Shown: positions 1 through 10,472, counted from the first letter of the stretch. The stretch: DNA of 64,000 bases from an uncultured Saprospiraceae bacterium (GCA_938015805.1 CALLXF010000006.1:1-64000); one strand, 5' to 3'. The notes: generated by a model from the letters alone, not told the origin. Translations and numbers: made by a program.

Positions 1-1183
1 TTGTAAATGGAAACTGTATTCCTTGTTGTACAAAGTCGCATGCTACTCCACGTTCGTTTGGTTTATTGATCACATGTACAGACTGCGTACTCGATCCTGA
101 TCTGATGTATATTCTGCAATCCGGAGCTAGAGCTGCAAGAAAAAAATTAGTAGCAAAGGGATCTTCTATCCCGTTCCACTCTTCTATAAATACTTTTCCG
201 TCTGAGAGATCGTCATAGGTCAGATCTACCTGCCATAAACTATCCTGTGTCATGTAGTATAGCAATTCCGAATCAGGGCTAAATTCTAGGGAGCTAAAAA
301 TAGAAAACTCTGGTGGTGCTGTGTATAATGATCTAGGATTAGAAAGCAATCCATTATTTCGATCAAAATTATAAACATGCAAACCATCGTCTTTATTATA
401 ATATGCGTAAAGTTTACCGTCTGGAGAAAAATGTGCACTTCCTGAAGCAGAACTATGATCAATATCAAATGGTCGAGCAATTTCTTGTGTATCTATTTGC
501 TCAAATCCATTTTCTGTTAATAAAACAGTGAGGAATTCATTTTCTCGACTTAATGGCTGCAGTATCCACCAGTCTTTTTGATTCTCATGTTTTATCGCTG
601 ATAAGTACGAGGATAATATTCCATCTGTAAAAGAATCATAAAACACAACATTTTTTTCCTCCACCGCACCTTTACCACTATCACCAGATATATCTACATA
701 GGTATATTTTAAATGCCTTAAAGTTAAAGACGGATCAGCGAATGCATCATATTCTATGGTTTTATGGATAATGTAATAACCATCTGTATTTGCAGGATCA
801 TCTAAAATCGTAATATCCTGTCTACCAGGATAGCCGTTTATACAGTCCCCTAGCCATAATTCATCAAAAAAAGGACCTGCATTTATACTATCTCCATTCA
901 TTAATATCTCATGATCCGCACCTGCCACTGCACATCCATTAGTATAAAATAAAAGATTTCCTTCTCGGTCCGCAACTGAGGCATTATTACTATCAAATGT
1001 TAGTCCTGCATCTCGGGTTCCGACCTCAAAGGGTACTGTATTAAAATCAATCTTCAAAGAAATAAAATTTTCGGATCCATCTTGATCATTTCCAAATATC
1101 CAATGATAGTCTTGCTTGTTTTGGGCACAAAGGATAGTGGGAAATAAAACTGAAAAAAGAATAATAGTGATAATTTTATTCAT
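1..1183 (-). CDS. Secreted beta-propeller-like T9SS-type protein, C-terminal part cut by the left window edge
   Basis: Not in ORF track (no stop inside window). Reverse strand from ATG at 1181-1183 reads MNKIITIILFSVLFPTILCAQNKQDYHWIFGNDQDGSENFISLKIDFNTVP..., signal peptide then repeats such as FSPDGKLYAYYNKDDGLHVYNFD; frame open to base 1. Confidence 0.8.
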   Translation of the reverse strand, partial: MNKIITIILFSVLFPTILCAQNKQDYHWIFGNDQDGSENFISLKIDFNTVPFEVGTRDAGLTFDSNNASVADREGNLLFYTNGCAVAGADHEILMNGDSINAGPFFDELWLGDCINGYPGRQDITILDDPANTDGYYIIHKTIEYDAFADPSLTLRHLKYTYVDISGDSGKGAVEEKNVVFYDSFTDGILSSYLSAIKHENQKDWWILQPLSRENEFLTVLLTENGFEQIDTQEIARPFDIDHSSASGSAHFSPDGKLYAYYNKDDGLHVYNFDRNNGLLSNPRSLYTAPPEFSIFSSLEFSPDSELLYYMTQDSLWQVDLTYDDLSDGKVFIEEWNGIEDPFATNFFLAALAPDCRIYIRSGSSTQSVHVINKPNERGVACDFVQQGIQFPFT

Positions 1184-1291
1184 GCCCTTAAGGTAACACA
1201 AGACGTTCAGCTTTTAATTATTATTCATGTTAATAATCAAGACAGTTACACTTTTCTAAAGTATCTCGTTTCTACATTATCACATTTAAAA

Positions 1292-3790
1292 TTATCCATT
1301 TCCACCACCGATACCTCCGCCACCTTGCTGGCCACCACCTTGCTGTCCTTCTCCAGCCTTAGCATCTGTATTTTTTACTTTGCTCTTACGTTTTTTGAAA
1401 TCTACTTTCCCAAATTTATATCTCACGTTTATACCCACTGATCTAAACGGTATCGTAAACCTGGTAATCTGTGTAAAGTTTTCTCCTTCGATATCAGAGT
1501 TAAAAGCTTTGTTTGCATTAAAAGGATCTATACAATTTATCCCTAAACTCCACGCCTTAAACTCTTTCCTGATTCCCGCTCCATAAATCCAGAAAGATGG
1601 ATTTTCTCCTTGCAGTGTTCTACGAGGAGAAGAAAAATATCCAAAGTAATCCGCTTTTAGCGAACCAGTAAATGCATAATCTCCACCGAAGAAAAAATTA
1701 TATAAAAAATCTTTGGCTTCTAGATCCACACCGTTTACTGTTCCGCTCCCATCATAAGTATAAAAATTACCTCCTCCACGGATTGTAAATTTATTGATGG
1801 TCTTGGTGGTAAATAAATTTAATCCTAGGGAATTGTTTTCCCCTACGTTTGCAAAGGAATTAATAGAAATTCCATCATCTACTGCAAGGGTCTGCTCTAT
1901 CACATCAGAAGTGATTTTATAATAAGCCGTTGCAAAAACCGTAGCTCCCAAAATAGAAGTGTTATACCCCAGTTCGATCTGATCGACTAGTTCAGGCTCC
2001 AGTGATGGGTTACCTAAAGTCCTGTTAAACACATCCGCATTATTATTAAACGGATTAATATAAAATAAAGTCGGTCTCTGTATCCTACGCGTATAACTTA
2101 ACTTGAGTGTTCTAAACTTAGGCAAACTTCTACTGATCGTAATATTAGGCAACCAGTTAGAATAGGTATTCTCAAATGGAGATAACCCTAGTGCTGCAGG
2201 ATTCTCTGAGGTCTCATCCCAGCTGCCATCGATCGCCGTATGTTCATATCTTACCCCAGTGATAAAAGAATATTTCTTTGCCAGCACAAAACTCAGTGAT
2301 GCATATCCAGACATGACATCCTGACCATAATTAAACACATTAGTAAAAAGTGGGTCGTCTGCTCTATTAGTCGTAATGTAATCACTTTTTATATCACGCA
2401 ATACCATCTTTGCACCTGTCTCTAGTTTTAGAGATTTAGGCAACGGCTGAGTATAATCGATTTGGAAGGTCGTTTCTAAATTATCACCATCATTAAAAAC
2501 TTTTGCATTTTGTCTATTTAGAAAAGATAATGCGTCTAACTGATGCGTCTCTGATACCGTAAAATCCTGATCGTTATCTCCTTTGGATATTTGTGTAGCG
2601 ATCACTAACTCCTGATCTTTTTTATCTTCAAAAGTCTTAGTGTAATCAAAGGTCCAGTCAAACCCACCAAAATAATTATCACCTTTATTAGTACGACTAA
2701 AACTATCCACCATCATCGATAGCGGCTCTACAAAAAATCCTTCTCCCGATCCATCTACATCAAATCCAAAACCTCTTAAAGTAAACGCAGTATTAAATGC
2801 ATTAAAGGCATTTATATCATAAAACGCACTGATCGTTCCATTACTTCCGAGACGAGAAGTCTCTTGCATACCAGCGTTAAAAGATTGCACTACCCCATTA
2901 TCTCTCCTCTCAAAAAGCGTAGTTCCTGTCGCTGGATTAGAGTAAAAAACAGACGCATTAGAACTGATTCCCAGTCTCCCTCGTCCACCATTTAAACTAG
3001 CAAATAAACTATTTTGCCTGATCCCTACAGAAGCATTTACAGAGCCAGCGATCCCTTCTATATTATCTCTCTTAGTGATAATATTTATAATCCCTGCACT
3101 TCCCTCTCCGTCATATTTTGCGGAAGGAGAAGTAATGACTTCTACCTTTTTTATCTGATCCGCAGGAAACATCTTTAAGGCATCTGCTACATTATTTGCA
3201 AACATACCAGATGGTTTACCATTGACTAAGATCCTGACATTACTCGAACCTCTCAAGGAAACATTTCCTTGTACATCTACTGTCAGCATCGGAACCTTCC
3301 TAAGTACATCAGTCGCATCTCCACCGGCAACGGTAGCATCCTGCTCTACATTATAAACGATTTTATCTGGTCTATTTTCTATTAATGATCGTTTATCAGT
3401 CACTTCTACGGCTTCTAAAATATAGTTAGACGGCACCATTAATACTTTACCGAGATCGTTATCCGGTTTTTTTAACGTCAGAGCAACACTATCTAATTGC
3501 TTATCCTCATACCCCAAAAAAGAAATATAAATATCATAATCCCCTGTTTTAGAATCAAAGCTAAATTTTCCATCATCATCCGTGAGTACACCATCTTTCT
3601 CTCTGGATGCCCCGTGATTTTTAAGTACTAAGGTGGCATAAGCAACAGGTAAGTTAGTAAGGGAATCTATCAATTGTCCCGAGATTTTCCCCTTGATACT
3701 TTTTCCGCCACCGCCTCCCATTCCAGGCCACTGGGCATAACTCATTTGGACTAATAAAAGCAATGCTGCAGATACGATCAGTTTTTTCAT
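1292..3790 (-). CDS. TonB-dependent receptor / outer membrane beta-barrel protein with carboxypeptidase regulatory-like N-terminal domain
   Basis: Signal peptide, KGKISGQLIDSLTNLPVAYATLVLKN CarbopepD_reg-like domain, plug segment DATDVLRKVPMLTVDVQGNVSLRGSSNVRILVNGKPSG, long beta-barrel. Confidence 0.93.
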   Translation of the reverse strand: MKKLIVSAALLLLVQMSYAQWPGMGGGGGKSIKGKISGQLIDSLTNLPVAYATLVLKNHGASREKDGVLTDDDGKFSFDSKTGDYDIYISFLGYEDKQLDSVALTLKKPDNDLGKVLMVPSNYILEAVEVTDKRSLIENRPDKIVYNVEQDATVAGGDATDVLRKVPMLTVDVQGNVSLRGSSNVRILVNGKPSGMFANNVADALKMFPADQIKKVEVITSPSAKYDGEGSAGIINIITKRDNIEGIAGSVNASVGIRQNSLFASLNGGRGRLGISSNASVFYSNPATGTTLFERRDNGVVQSFNAGMQETSRLGSNGTISAFYDINAFNAFNTAFTLRGFGFDVDGSGEGFFVEPLSMMVDSFSRTNKGDNYFGGFDWTFDYTKTFEDKKDQELVIATQISKGDNDQDFTVSETHQLDALSFLNRQNAKVFNDGDNLETTFQIDYTQPLPKSLKLETGAKMVLRDIKSDYITTNRADDPLFTNVFNYGQDVMSGYASLSFVLAKKYSFITGVRYEHTAIDGSWDETSENPAALGLSPFENTYSNWLPNITISRSLPKFRTLKLSYTRRIQRPTLFYINPFNNNADVFNRTLGNPSLEPELVDQIELGYNTSILGATVFATAYYKITSDVIEQTLAVDDGISINSFANVGENNSLGLNLFTTKTINKFTIRGGGNFYTYDGSGTVNGVDLEAKDFLYNFFFGGDYAFTGSLKADYFGYFSSPRRTLQGENPSFWIYGAGIRKEFKAWSLGINCIDPFNANKAFNSDIEGENFTQITRFTIPFRSVGINVRYKFGKVDFKKRKSKVKNTDAKAGEGQQGGGQQGGGGIGGGNG

Positions 3791-3883
3791 ACTATTAATT
3801 CTTATGTACTAAACTACACTTCTTTAGAAGTAGTAGATAGATTTTTTCGATTAAAGACTTGCAATTTTATATTAATCACTATG

Positions 3884-4315
3884 CTATAAATTTATAGTGT
3901 AAGAATAGCCAGAGGATACGGGTTGATCTTTTTCTTTATTTTTCTTTACGGTTGTCACCGAATAAGATATCGTCTGTTTTTTCTTTTTAGGAAGCTTAAA
4001 ATGAATTCTTATATTTTTATGGAACACCACTCTAAGCTTACGAGGAATATCTGGAATCTCAAATTGGAATAATTTAACGACTCTAACCGCTTCCTCATCA
4101 CAACCAAAACCTAGAGAGGATATTATTTTAGTTTCCTTTACGCTCCCTTTATAATCAATACCATACCTCAAATAAACGGAACCCTCAATCTTCTCTTTTA
4201 AAGCCGCTTTAGGGTATTTAAGCATTTTTTTAATAAAAGTATTCATGGCTTTTTGGCCGCCGATATAAACTGGTTGTTTTAAAAAGTGCTTGTCCTTAGT
4301 GGAGCGTTTCGACAT
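3884..4315 (-). CDS. TonB C-terminal domain protein without an obvious N-terminal membrane anchor
   Basis: YPKAALKEKIEGSVYLRYGIDYKGSVKETKIISSLGFGCDEEAVRVVKLFQF resembles TonB_C. Confidence 0.75.
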   Translation of the reverse strand: MSKRSTKDKHFLKQPVYIGGQKAMNTFIKKMLKYPKAALKEKIEGSVYLRYGIDYKGSVKETKIISSLGFGCDEEAVRVVKLFQFEIPDIPRKLRVVFHKNIRIHFKLPKKKKQTISYSVTTVKKNKEKDQPVSSGYSYTINL

Positions 4316-4424
4316 ATCTATAAAAATACTTATATCTCCGAGATTAAGCGATTACCTTTGTATAGTTTTGTGTCATTTAGATTTAATCTAAAGGTTAAAA
4401 TATCATCGGAATCGATATATAAGT

Positions 4425-5327
4425 ATGCGTGCATTAGTCATTTCAGGAGGAGGATCAAAAGGAGCATTTGCGGGTGGTGTGGCACAGTATCTTATCCAGG
4501 AAGAAAAAAGAGATTATAAAATATTTATAGGCTGCTCCACAGGTAGCCTTCTTGTCCCGCATTTATCCATTGGAGAAATCGATAAAATTAAAAAAGCCTA
4601 CACCTCTGTAGGTATGAAAGATATTTATAACATCTCCCCATTTAATATCAAAAAGCAAAAGGATGGAAATATAAAAACTTCCATTAACCACCTCAATATT
4701 CTTAGGATGTTTGGAAGAGGGAAAAAGACTTTTGGCGAACATAAAAATCTCAGAAAGACAATAGGCAGCTTTTTTAGCCAAGAGGATTTTGATCTTATAA
4801 AATCCAGAGAAAATAAAGTCTTACTTACAGTCTCTAATTTTACGACTAGACAGGTCGAATATAAATATGCAAGAGATTGTACTTACAAAGACTACTGTGA
4901 CTGGATGTGGGCCTCATGTAGTTTTGTCCCATTTATGAGTATCGTAGAAAAGAATGGTTACGAATATGCAGATGGAGGTTTTGGTAATTACATTCCGGTA
5001 CAGGAAGCTATCAATAACGGAGCTACAGAAATAGACGTCATCGTACTCACACCTAGGAATAGACAAAGAGCAGAAATAAAATCTCGTAATGCTTTTGATC
5101 TGATGTTACATACCATCCAATTTATGAACGACCAGATCTCACATGACGATATCCTCATCGGTCATCTGTTTAGTATCTATGATCCTAACATTAAGGTCAA
5201 TTTCTTCTTTACTCCTCGTGTGCTTACGGAACATTCTTTTTACTTCGATAGAACGCAAATGACGGAGTGGTGGGACGAGGGGTTAGAATTTGCAGCTGCA
5301 AGGTGTAAAGATTTGTTTAGATATTGA
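4425..5327 (+). CDS. Patatin-like phospholipase family protein
   Basis: SGGGSKGAFAGG oxyanion motif, GCSTGS (GxSxG), ADGG catalytic Asp motif. Confidence 0.93.
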   Translation: MRALVISGGGSKGAFAGGVAQYLIQEEKRDYKIFIGCSTGSLLVPHLSIGEIDKIKKAYTSVGMKDIYNISPFNIKKQKDGNIKTSINHLNILRMFGRGKKTFGEHKNLRKTIGSFFSQEDFDLIKSRENKVLLTVSNFTTRQVEYKYARDCTYKDYCDWMWASCSFVPFMSIVEKNGYEYADGGFGNYIPVQEAINNGATEIDVIVLTPRNRQRAEIKSRNAFDLMLHTIQFMNDQISHDDILIGHLFSIYDPNIKVNFFFTPRVLTEHSFYFDRTQMTEWWDEGLEFAAARCKDLFRY

Positions 5328-5604
5328 TTTTGTAAATATTCTGCATTTTTTAAAAATTACGATATTTTATTCTATTTCTTGTTTTTAAAATTCTCTGGTT
5401 TTTGGTCTTTTTATTGGTATAAAATCATAATAATCCTCAATATTATGACGCCTAATTATCACAATCAAGCAAATAACAGCTGTTTTTGCAAAATTTACTC
5501 AAGTTCCTAAGGGTTTTGTATATCCATCAATGTCTAGTATATAATTCTGTAAAACTTCCCAATGACTCAGAATTATAATTACTAACATCCAAAAAAGAAC
5601 AGCT

Positions 5605-5979
5605 ATGAAAAATGTACTACTAAGCCTTACTTTCTTTACACTTCTATCCACCCTTAATGTTAGTTATGCTCACAACAACCCTATTCTAGAAGCAGATGTT
5701 TTTACCATCGAAGCCATCAATTTTGAAATCAGTCATAATATGGTCAACGACTACGGAATGGAAATTACTTTTAATGAAGGAAGTGGAAATCTAGAAATTT
5801 CGCTAAATGAGGAAGTTTCATTTTTAAAAATCACAAATGCCAAGGAATCCTTAGAATTCCAATTGCCTATATTTTCTAAATCAGTTATTTTAGATCTGGA
5901 TGATTTTGATTTAGGTGATTATAAAATGCATATTTTACTAAAGAACGAGGCTGTTCTTCCCGCAAAATTTAGCAAATAA
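5605..5979 (+). CDS. Secreted hypothetical protein (124 aa)
   Basis: Intact ORF with signal peptide MKNVLLSLTFFTLLSTLNVSYA. Confidence 0.75.
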   Translation: MKNVLLSLTFFTLLSTLNVSYAHNNPILEADVFTIEAINFEISHNMVNDYGMEITFNEGSGNLEISLNEEVSFLKITNAKESLEFQLPIFSKSVILDLDDFDLGDYKMHILLKNEAVLPAKFSK

Positions 5980-6039
5980 GTTTTAAAAAAATCGTAATTA
6001 CCTTTTTTAATACTGGGTTTATTTAACCGTAGTATATAC

Positions 6040-6074
6040 AAAATCCCGAGATCAAATAGATGCTCGGGATTTTT
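6040..6074 (+). terminator. Rho-independent terminator-like hairpin downstream of 5605..5979
   Basis: aaaatcccgag...ctcgggattttt stem followed by T-rich tract. Confidence 0.75.
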
Positions 6075-6144
6075 ATTTTTGACAATTGAATAACTAACCA
6101 ACTGTGATATTATTCTAAGATAATTAAGTTAAACTAGTTAGGTC

Positions 6145-6231
6145 TAATTTAACTCGCCGTTTGATTCTGCATACCACACTCCTATTCCTACTATTATAAA
6201 AACTACTGGTATTATTGCTAATGTCGTCATG
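6145..6231 (-). CDS. Putative 28-aa single-pass membrane peptide
   Basis: Reverse strand ATG..TAG reads MTTLAIIPVVFIIVGIGVWYAESNGELN; below the ORF-track size cutoff. Confidence 0.4.
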
Positions 6232-6325
6232 ATTACTTTTTTATTTAGATTTAAAAACTCTAGTAAAGTCACAGGTTACACCAGAGTATTTTCGATAATT
6301 TAATTGTTTTCTAAGCTTATTCTTT

Positions 6326-9139
6326 TTAAAATTCAAATTCTATCGTATCACCAGGCTGAATTCCATCCTCACCTGGAGGTTTTTTTTTGCCTTTAGTTTT
6401 ACTTGATGTAGTTTTTTTAGTGGGAGATTTCTTAGCAGCCGGTTTCTTAGCAGTTGTTTTTTTTGCCGTTGGGCTCTTAGCAGGAGACTTAGTACTGGCT
6501 ACTTTACTCTTAGCGGTAGTCTTATCTTTTGCCACTGGTTTTTCTATATCTTGAGCCTTATCAGCTTCCCCTAAAGGTAATTCTCCAGAAGAAGTCGACT
6601 GAGCATCTTCTATAAGTGGAGTGACTTTGAGTATTTTAAACTCACCTAATTTATTACCGAGAGCTTTCCATCCTTTTACGTCTATAAAAGACTGGAATTC
6701 CATTTTCTTATCATACTTAGTTCCACCAGACTTATAAGAGTACATGACTTTAGGATCGGAGAGACTAGATGCATAATACAGTTTAGATCCTTTTGCATCA
6801 GTTATAAAACTAAATTTCTCATCTTGGGTTGAGGTTTCGATCTTAAATCGTTTGACCATCGTCCATCCCTTCTCTCCCTCGTAGTAGAGTGCTGATATAA
6901 CAGAGTCTTCTGATAATCTAGCTACCTCCATTATCTGAGCCGGATCATATTTTTTATTGAAGTCTAAATCATTTATCTCATACTCTCCATTTTTATAAAG
7001 CGCTATTAATTTATTTCCTGTATCAAACTCTCCTAAGAAAACACCTCTCTCCTCTTTATTTAGGCGACCGTTATCCATGTCGATCCATGCTTTTATAGCT
7101 CCTAATGATGAAGATCCAACTTCTAACTGAGTGATTTTTTTTATTGGATATTTAGTTACGATATTTCCTCCTGCTCCTCGTCCTTTAATATCTAAAAAGT
7201 CAAAATCAAATTCGAATACTTTTTTATGAGCTCCACATCCTGGTGTCAACTGTATCTGTACTTTTTCTGATTCTCCATTGGCATTAGCCGTAAAGTATAA
7301 AACTTTAGATCCTTTATTACCCTTAGTTAATGGATACTCTTTATCCCTAGTTATGGCTGTTACATTAAATCGTTTAGCCATAGCCCTACCGGTTTTGCCA
7401 TCTACATAAATCATATTATAGGTCGTCCGATCATCTCCCTTTTTCCAGACTGCTGCATGGATCATATTTTTACCTATAAATGTTTTATCCGAGATACGGA
7501 CTACTCTCATATTACCCTCCTTAGTAAATCCGATGACGTCACTGATATCAGAACACTCTTGGATAAATTCATCTTTCTTCATCCCAGTACCTACAAAGCC
7601 TTCTTTAAAATTGGCGTAAAGTTTTGCATTATTCTGGACTACAGCTTGCACTTTTATCGTCTCGAAATTAGTGAGTACCGTCTTTCTTTCTTTACCGTCG
7701 GAATATTTTTCTAATAACCGCTCATAAAAGGCTATCGTATATTCTGTAAGGTGATTTAGATCATACTGCACCTGTTTTAGTTCCTCTTCTATTTTTGCTA
7801 TAAGTTCGTCTGTTTTAAACTTATTATACTTAGAGATACGTTTAATTTTTATCTCTGTAAGTCTGATCAGATCGTCTTCTGTAATATCTCTCTGAAGGCG
7901 TATACGGGTATCATTTTTCTTTACCTTATCAGAAGGAGTAACCACATATTTTTTAAGACCGCCCTCGATAACTTTCAACACTTCCTCAAAAGACTCACAC
8001 TCTTCTATGTCCCGATATATTCTATTTTCAATAAATATTTTCTCTAGACTAGTGAGATGCCATTTTTCCTCCAGCTCTTTTTTCTTAATCTCTAGTTCCA
8101 TTCCGAGCAATGTTTTAGTGCGGAATGTGCAGTGCTCGAGGATATCATTTACTGCCATAAAATGAGGCTTATCCTCTATGATCACACAGGCGTTAGGAGA
8201 GACAGAAACCTCACAATTAGTAAATGCATAAAGTGCATCTATAGTTACTTGCGGACTGACTCCTGGAGCTAAGTCGATGAGAACTTCCACATCTTTGGCC
8301 GTGTTATCGACCATCTTTTTTATTTTGATCTGACCTTTATCATTAGCCTTTATGATACTATCGATTAGATTTCCGGTGGTTACCCCGAATGGTAATTCTC
8401 TTATGGCAAGAGTGTTTTTATCAACTTGTTCTATTTTTGCACGTATCTTAACTTTCCCACCTCTTTTTCCTTGGTTATATTCGGATACATCCGCCATTCC
8501 TCCAGTCTGAAAATCAGGGTAAATTTTTACTCTTTTACCTTGTAATATTTTTATCGATGCTTTTATCAGCTCTATAAAGTTATGTGGTAAAATCTTAGTG
8601 GACAGTCCGACCGCAATCCCTTCTACACCCTGTGCTAAGACGAGTGGAAATTTAACGGGTAGTGTTATGGGCTCTTTATTACGACCATCATAAGACAGTT
8701 GCCACTCAGTAGTCTGTGGATTAAAAACGACATCTTTTGCAAACTTTGTAAGACGTGCTTCTATATATCGAGCGGCTGCCGCCGAATCACCTGTGCGTAC
8801 ATCGCCCCAGTTTCCTTGTGGATCGATGAGAAAATCTTTTTGACCTAATTTTACTAAAGCCTGTCCGATGGCAGCATCTCCATGTGGATGATATTGCATC
8901 GCATGTCCTATAACGTTTGCCACTTTATGAAAACGTCCATCTTCTTTATCTTTTAAACTCTGGAGGATACGACGTTGCACTGGTTTGAGACCGTCATCTA
9001 TGGCAGGTATAGCTCTTTCTAAAATTACATAAGAGGCATAATCTAGAAAGTATTCTCTATACATACCATTAAGCGTCAGTAGAGCCTCTTCTCCCTGAAC
9101 CTCCGTATCTGCATCCGGCCTAAATCCCTTTTTTGCCAT
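6326..9139 (-). CDS. parC: DNA topoisomerase IV subunit A (gyrase/topo IV A family)
   Basis: EYFLDYASYVILERAIPAIDDGLKPVQRRIL, AAAARYIEARLTKFA active-site Tyr region, Lys/Ala/Pro-rich C-terminal tail. Confidence 0.95.
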   Translation of the reverse strand: MAKKGFRPDADTEVQGEEALLTLNGMYREYFLDYASYVILERAIPAIDDGLKPVQRRILQSLKDKEDGRFHKVANVIGHAMQYHPHGDAAIGQALVKLGQKDFLIDPQGNWGDVRTGDSAAAARYIEARLTKFAKDVVFNPQTTEWQLSYDGRNKEPITLPVKFPLVLAQGVEGIAVGLSTKILPHNFIELIKASIKILQGKRVKIYPDFQTGGMADVSEYNQGKRGGKVKIRAKIEQVDKNTLAIRELPFGVTTGNLIDSIIKANDKGQIKIKKMVDNTAKDVEVLIDLAPGVSPQVTIDALYAFTNCEVSVSPNACVIIEDKPHFMAVNDILEHCTFRTKTLLGMELEIKKKELEEKWHLTSLEKIFIENRIYRDIEECESFEEVLKVIEGGLKKYVVTPSDKVKKNDTRIRLQRDITEDDLIRLTEIKIKRISKYNKFKTDELIAKIEEELKQVQYDLNHLTEYTIAFYERLLEKYSDGKERKTVLTNFETIKVQAVVQNNAKLYANFKEGFVGTGMKKDEFIQECSDISDVIGFTKEGNMRVVRISDKTFIGKNMIHAAVWKKGDDRTTYNMIYVDGKTGRAMAKRFNVTAITRDKEYPLTKGNKGSKVLYFTANANGESEKVQIQLTPGCGAHKKVFEFDFDFLDIKGRGAGGNIVTKYPIKKITQLEVGSSSLGAIKAWIDMDNGRLNKEERGVFLGEFDTGNKLIALYKNGEYEINDLDFNKKYDPAQIMEVARLSEDSVISALYYEGEKGWTMVKRFKIETSTQDEKFSFITDAKGSKLYYASSLSDPKVMYSYKSGGTKYDKKMEFQSFIDVKGWKALGNKLGEFKILKVTPLIEDAQSTSSGELPLGEADKAQDIEKPVAKDKTTAKSKVASTKSPAKSPTAKKTTAKKPAAKKSPTKKTTSSKTKGKKKPPGEDGIQPGDTIEFEF

Positions 9140-9392
9140 GTATAAAATATCTTAATTGATCAATCAACAAAAATACATATTATTATTTATAATATATGAA
9201 TTAGTCCACTGGTAAAATAGTAATGAAAATATAATCGATATAGATACTTCCTTTTGCTATAACAACCTAGAACCAGCCATTTTTTATGCTTTTATAATCC
9301 TACCAAATAGAAATGCACAGACAATCAGGCCGCTTTATTATTAACTCTTAACCACAAACCGGTTTCCTTTCTTTATGTTTATTATCTAGAAC

Positions 9393-10472
9393 ATGAAAGA
9401 AAATAAAGAAATACAATCTGATATACTCATCATAGGAGCTGGACTCACAGGTCTAATGCTAGCCTATCTACTAAGAGACACCTCTTTAAACATAAATATC
9501 GTAGAAGCACGTGATCGATTAGGAGGAAGAATACATACGGTACATAGTGCAAATCAAACTCCTGTAGATATGGGAGCGACCTGGCTCGGTACAAAGCATC
9601 AATCCCTGATACAGTTATTGGAAGAATTGAAAATTCCAGTTACGCCTCAGTATTATGGAGGAGCTGCTATATACGAACCCATTTCTACCAGCCCATGGAA
9701 ACTAGTTAACTGGAGTGGAGAAATGGAGCCCACTTACAGGATGATAGATGGAAGTTCTACTTTAATACATAAACTTGCTGGTTTTTTAAATCCTAAAAAA
9801 GTCCACTTATCGCAAGTCATAAAAAATATCGAGGTGACCGACAACGGTATTATCGCTAGATCTGATGATACAATTTATAAGTCAAAAAAAATAGTGTCGA
9901 CACTTCCTCCTTATCTTTTTAGCAATTCAATCACTCTAAGCTTACCCTTACCCAATGCTTTAAAATCGAATTGCGATATGGCACATACATGGATGGGAGA
10001 ATCTATCAAAGTATGTCTTGTTTATAAAGAAGCATTTTGGAAAAAGGAAAATTCCAGTGGTACTATCGTAAGTAACGTAGGTCCGATCCCTGAAATGTAT
10101 GATCACTCTAGTGTAGATGGAAAACGATTTGCTCTTATGGGATTTATGGACGGATCGTACTACTCGTTGAAGAGAGAGGAACGGCTGGATAAAATAGTTG
10201 CTCAGCTTACTAAATACTATGGAGACCAGGTAAAAGAATACCTACGTTACGAGGAAACGGTATGGCGTAAGGAGCCGTTTACTTTTACAGATTATCACAC
10301 TCATATCCTCCCACACCAAAACAACGGACTGGCTATTTTTAGAGAGCCCATTTTTGAAAACAAACTCATCCTAGCCGGATCAGAGACTGCTGATCAGTTT
10401 CCTGGCTACATGGATGGTGCAGTTCGTAGCGCTAGATTTGTTTATCATTTACTAAGTCAAACACAAGTATAA
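9393..10472 (+). CDS. Flavin-containing amine oxidase / FAD-dependent oxidoreductase
   Basis: DILIIGAGLTGLMLAYLL Rossmann motif, EARDRLGGRIHT, GSETADQFPGYMDGAVRSA C-terminal FAD motif. Confidence 0.92.
   Translation: MKENKEIQSDILIIGAGLTGLMLAYLLRDTSLNINIVEARDRLGGRIHTVHSANQTPVDMGATWLGTKHQSLIQLLEELKIPVTPQYYGGAAIYEPISTSPWKLVNWSGEMEPTYRMIDGSSTLIHKLAGFLNPKKVHLSQVIKNIEVTDNGIIARSDDTIYKSKKIVSTLPPYLFSNSITLSLPLPNALKSNCDMAHTWMGESIKVCLVYKEAFWKKENSSGTIVSNVGPIPEMYDHSSVDGKRFALMGFMDGSYYSLKREERLDKIVAQLTKYYGDQVKEYLRYEETVWRKEPFTFTDYHTHILPHQNNGLAIFREPIFENKLILAGSETADQFPGYMDGAVRSARFVYHLLSQTQV

Noticed and set aside
286-480. 64-aa minus ORF
   Set aside because: Out-of-frame inside the truncated left-edge CDS.
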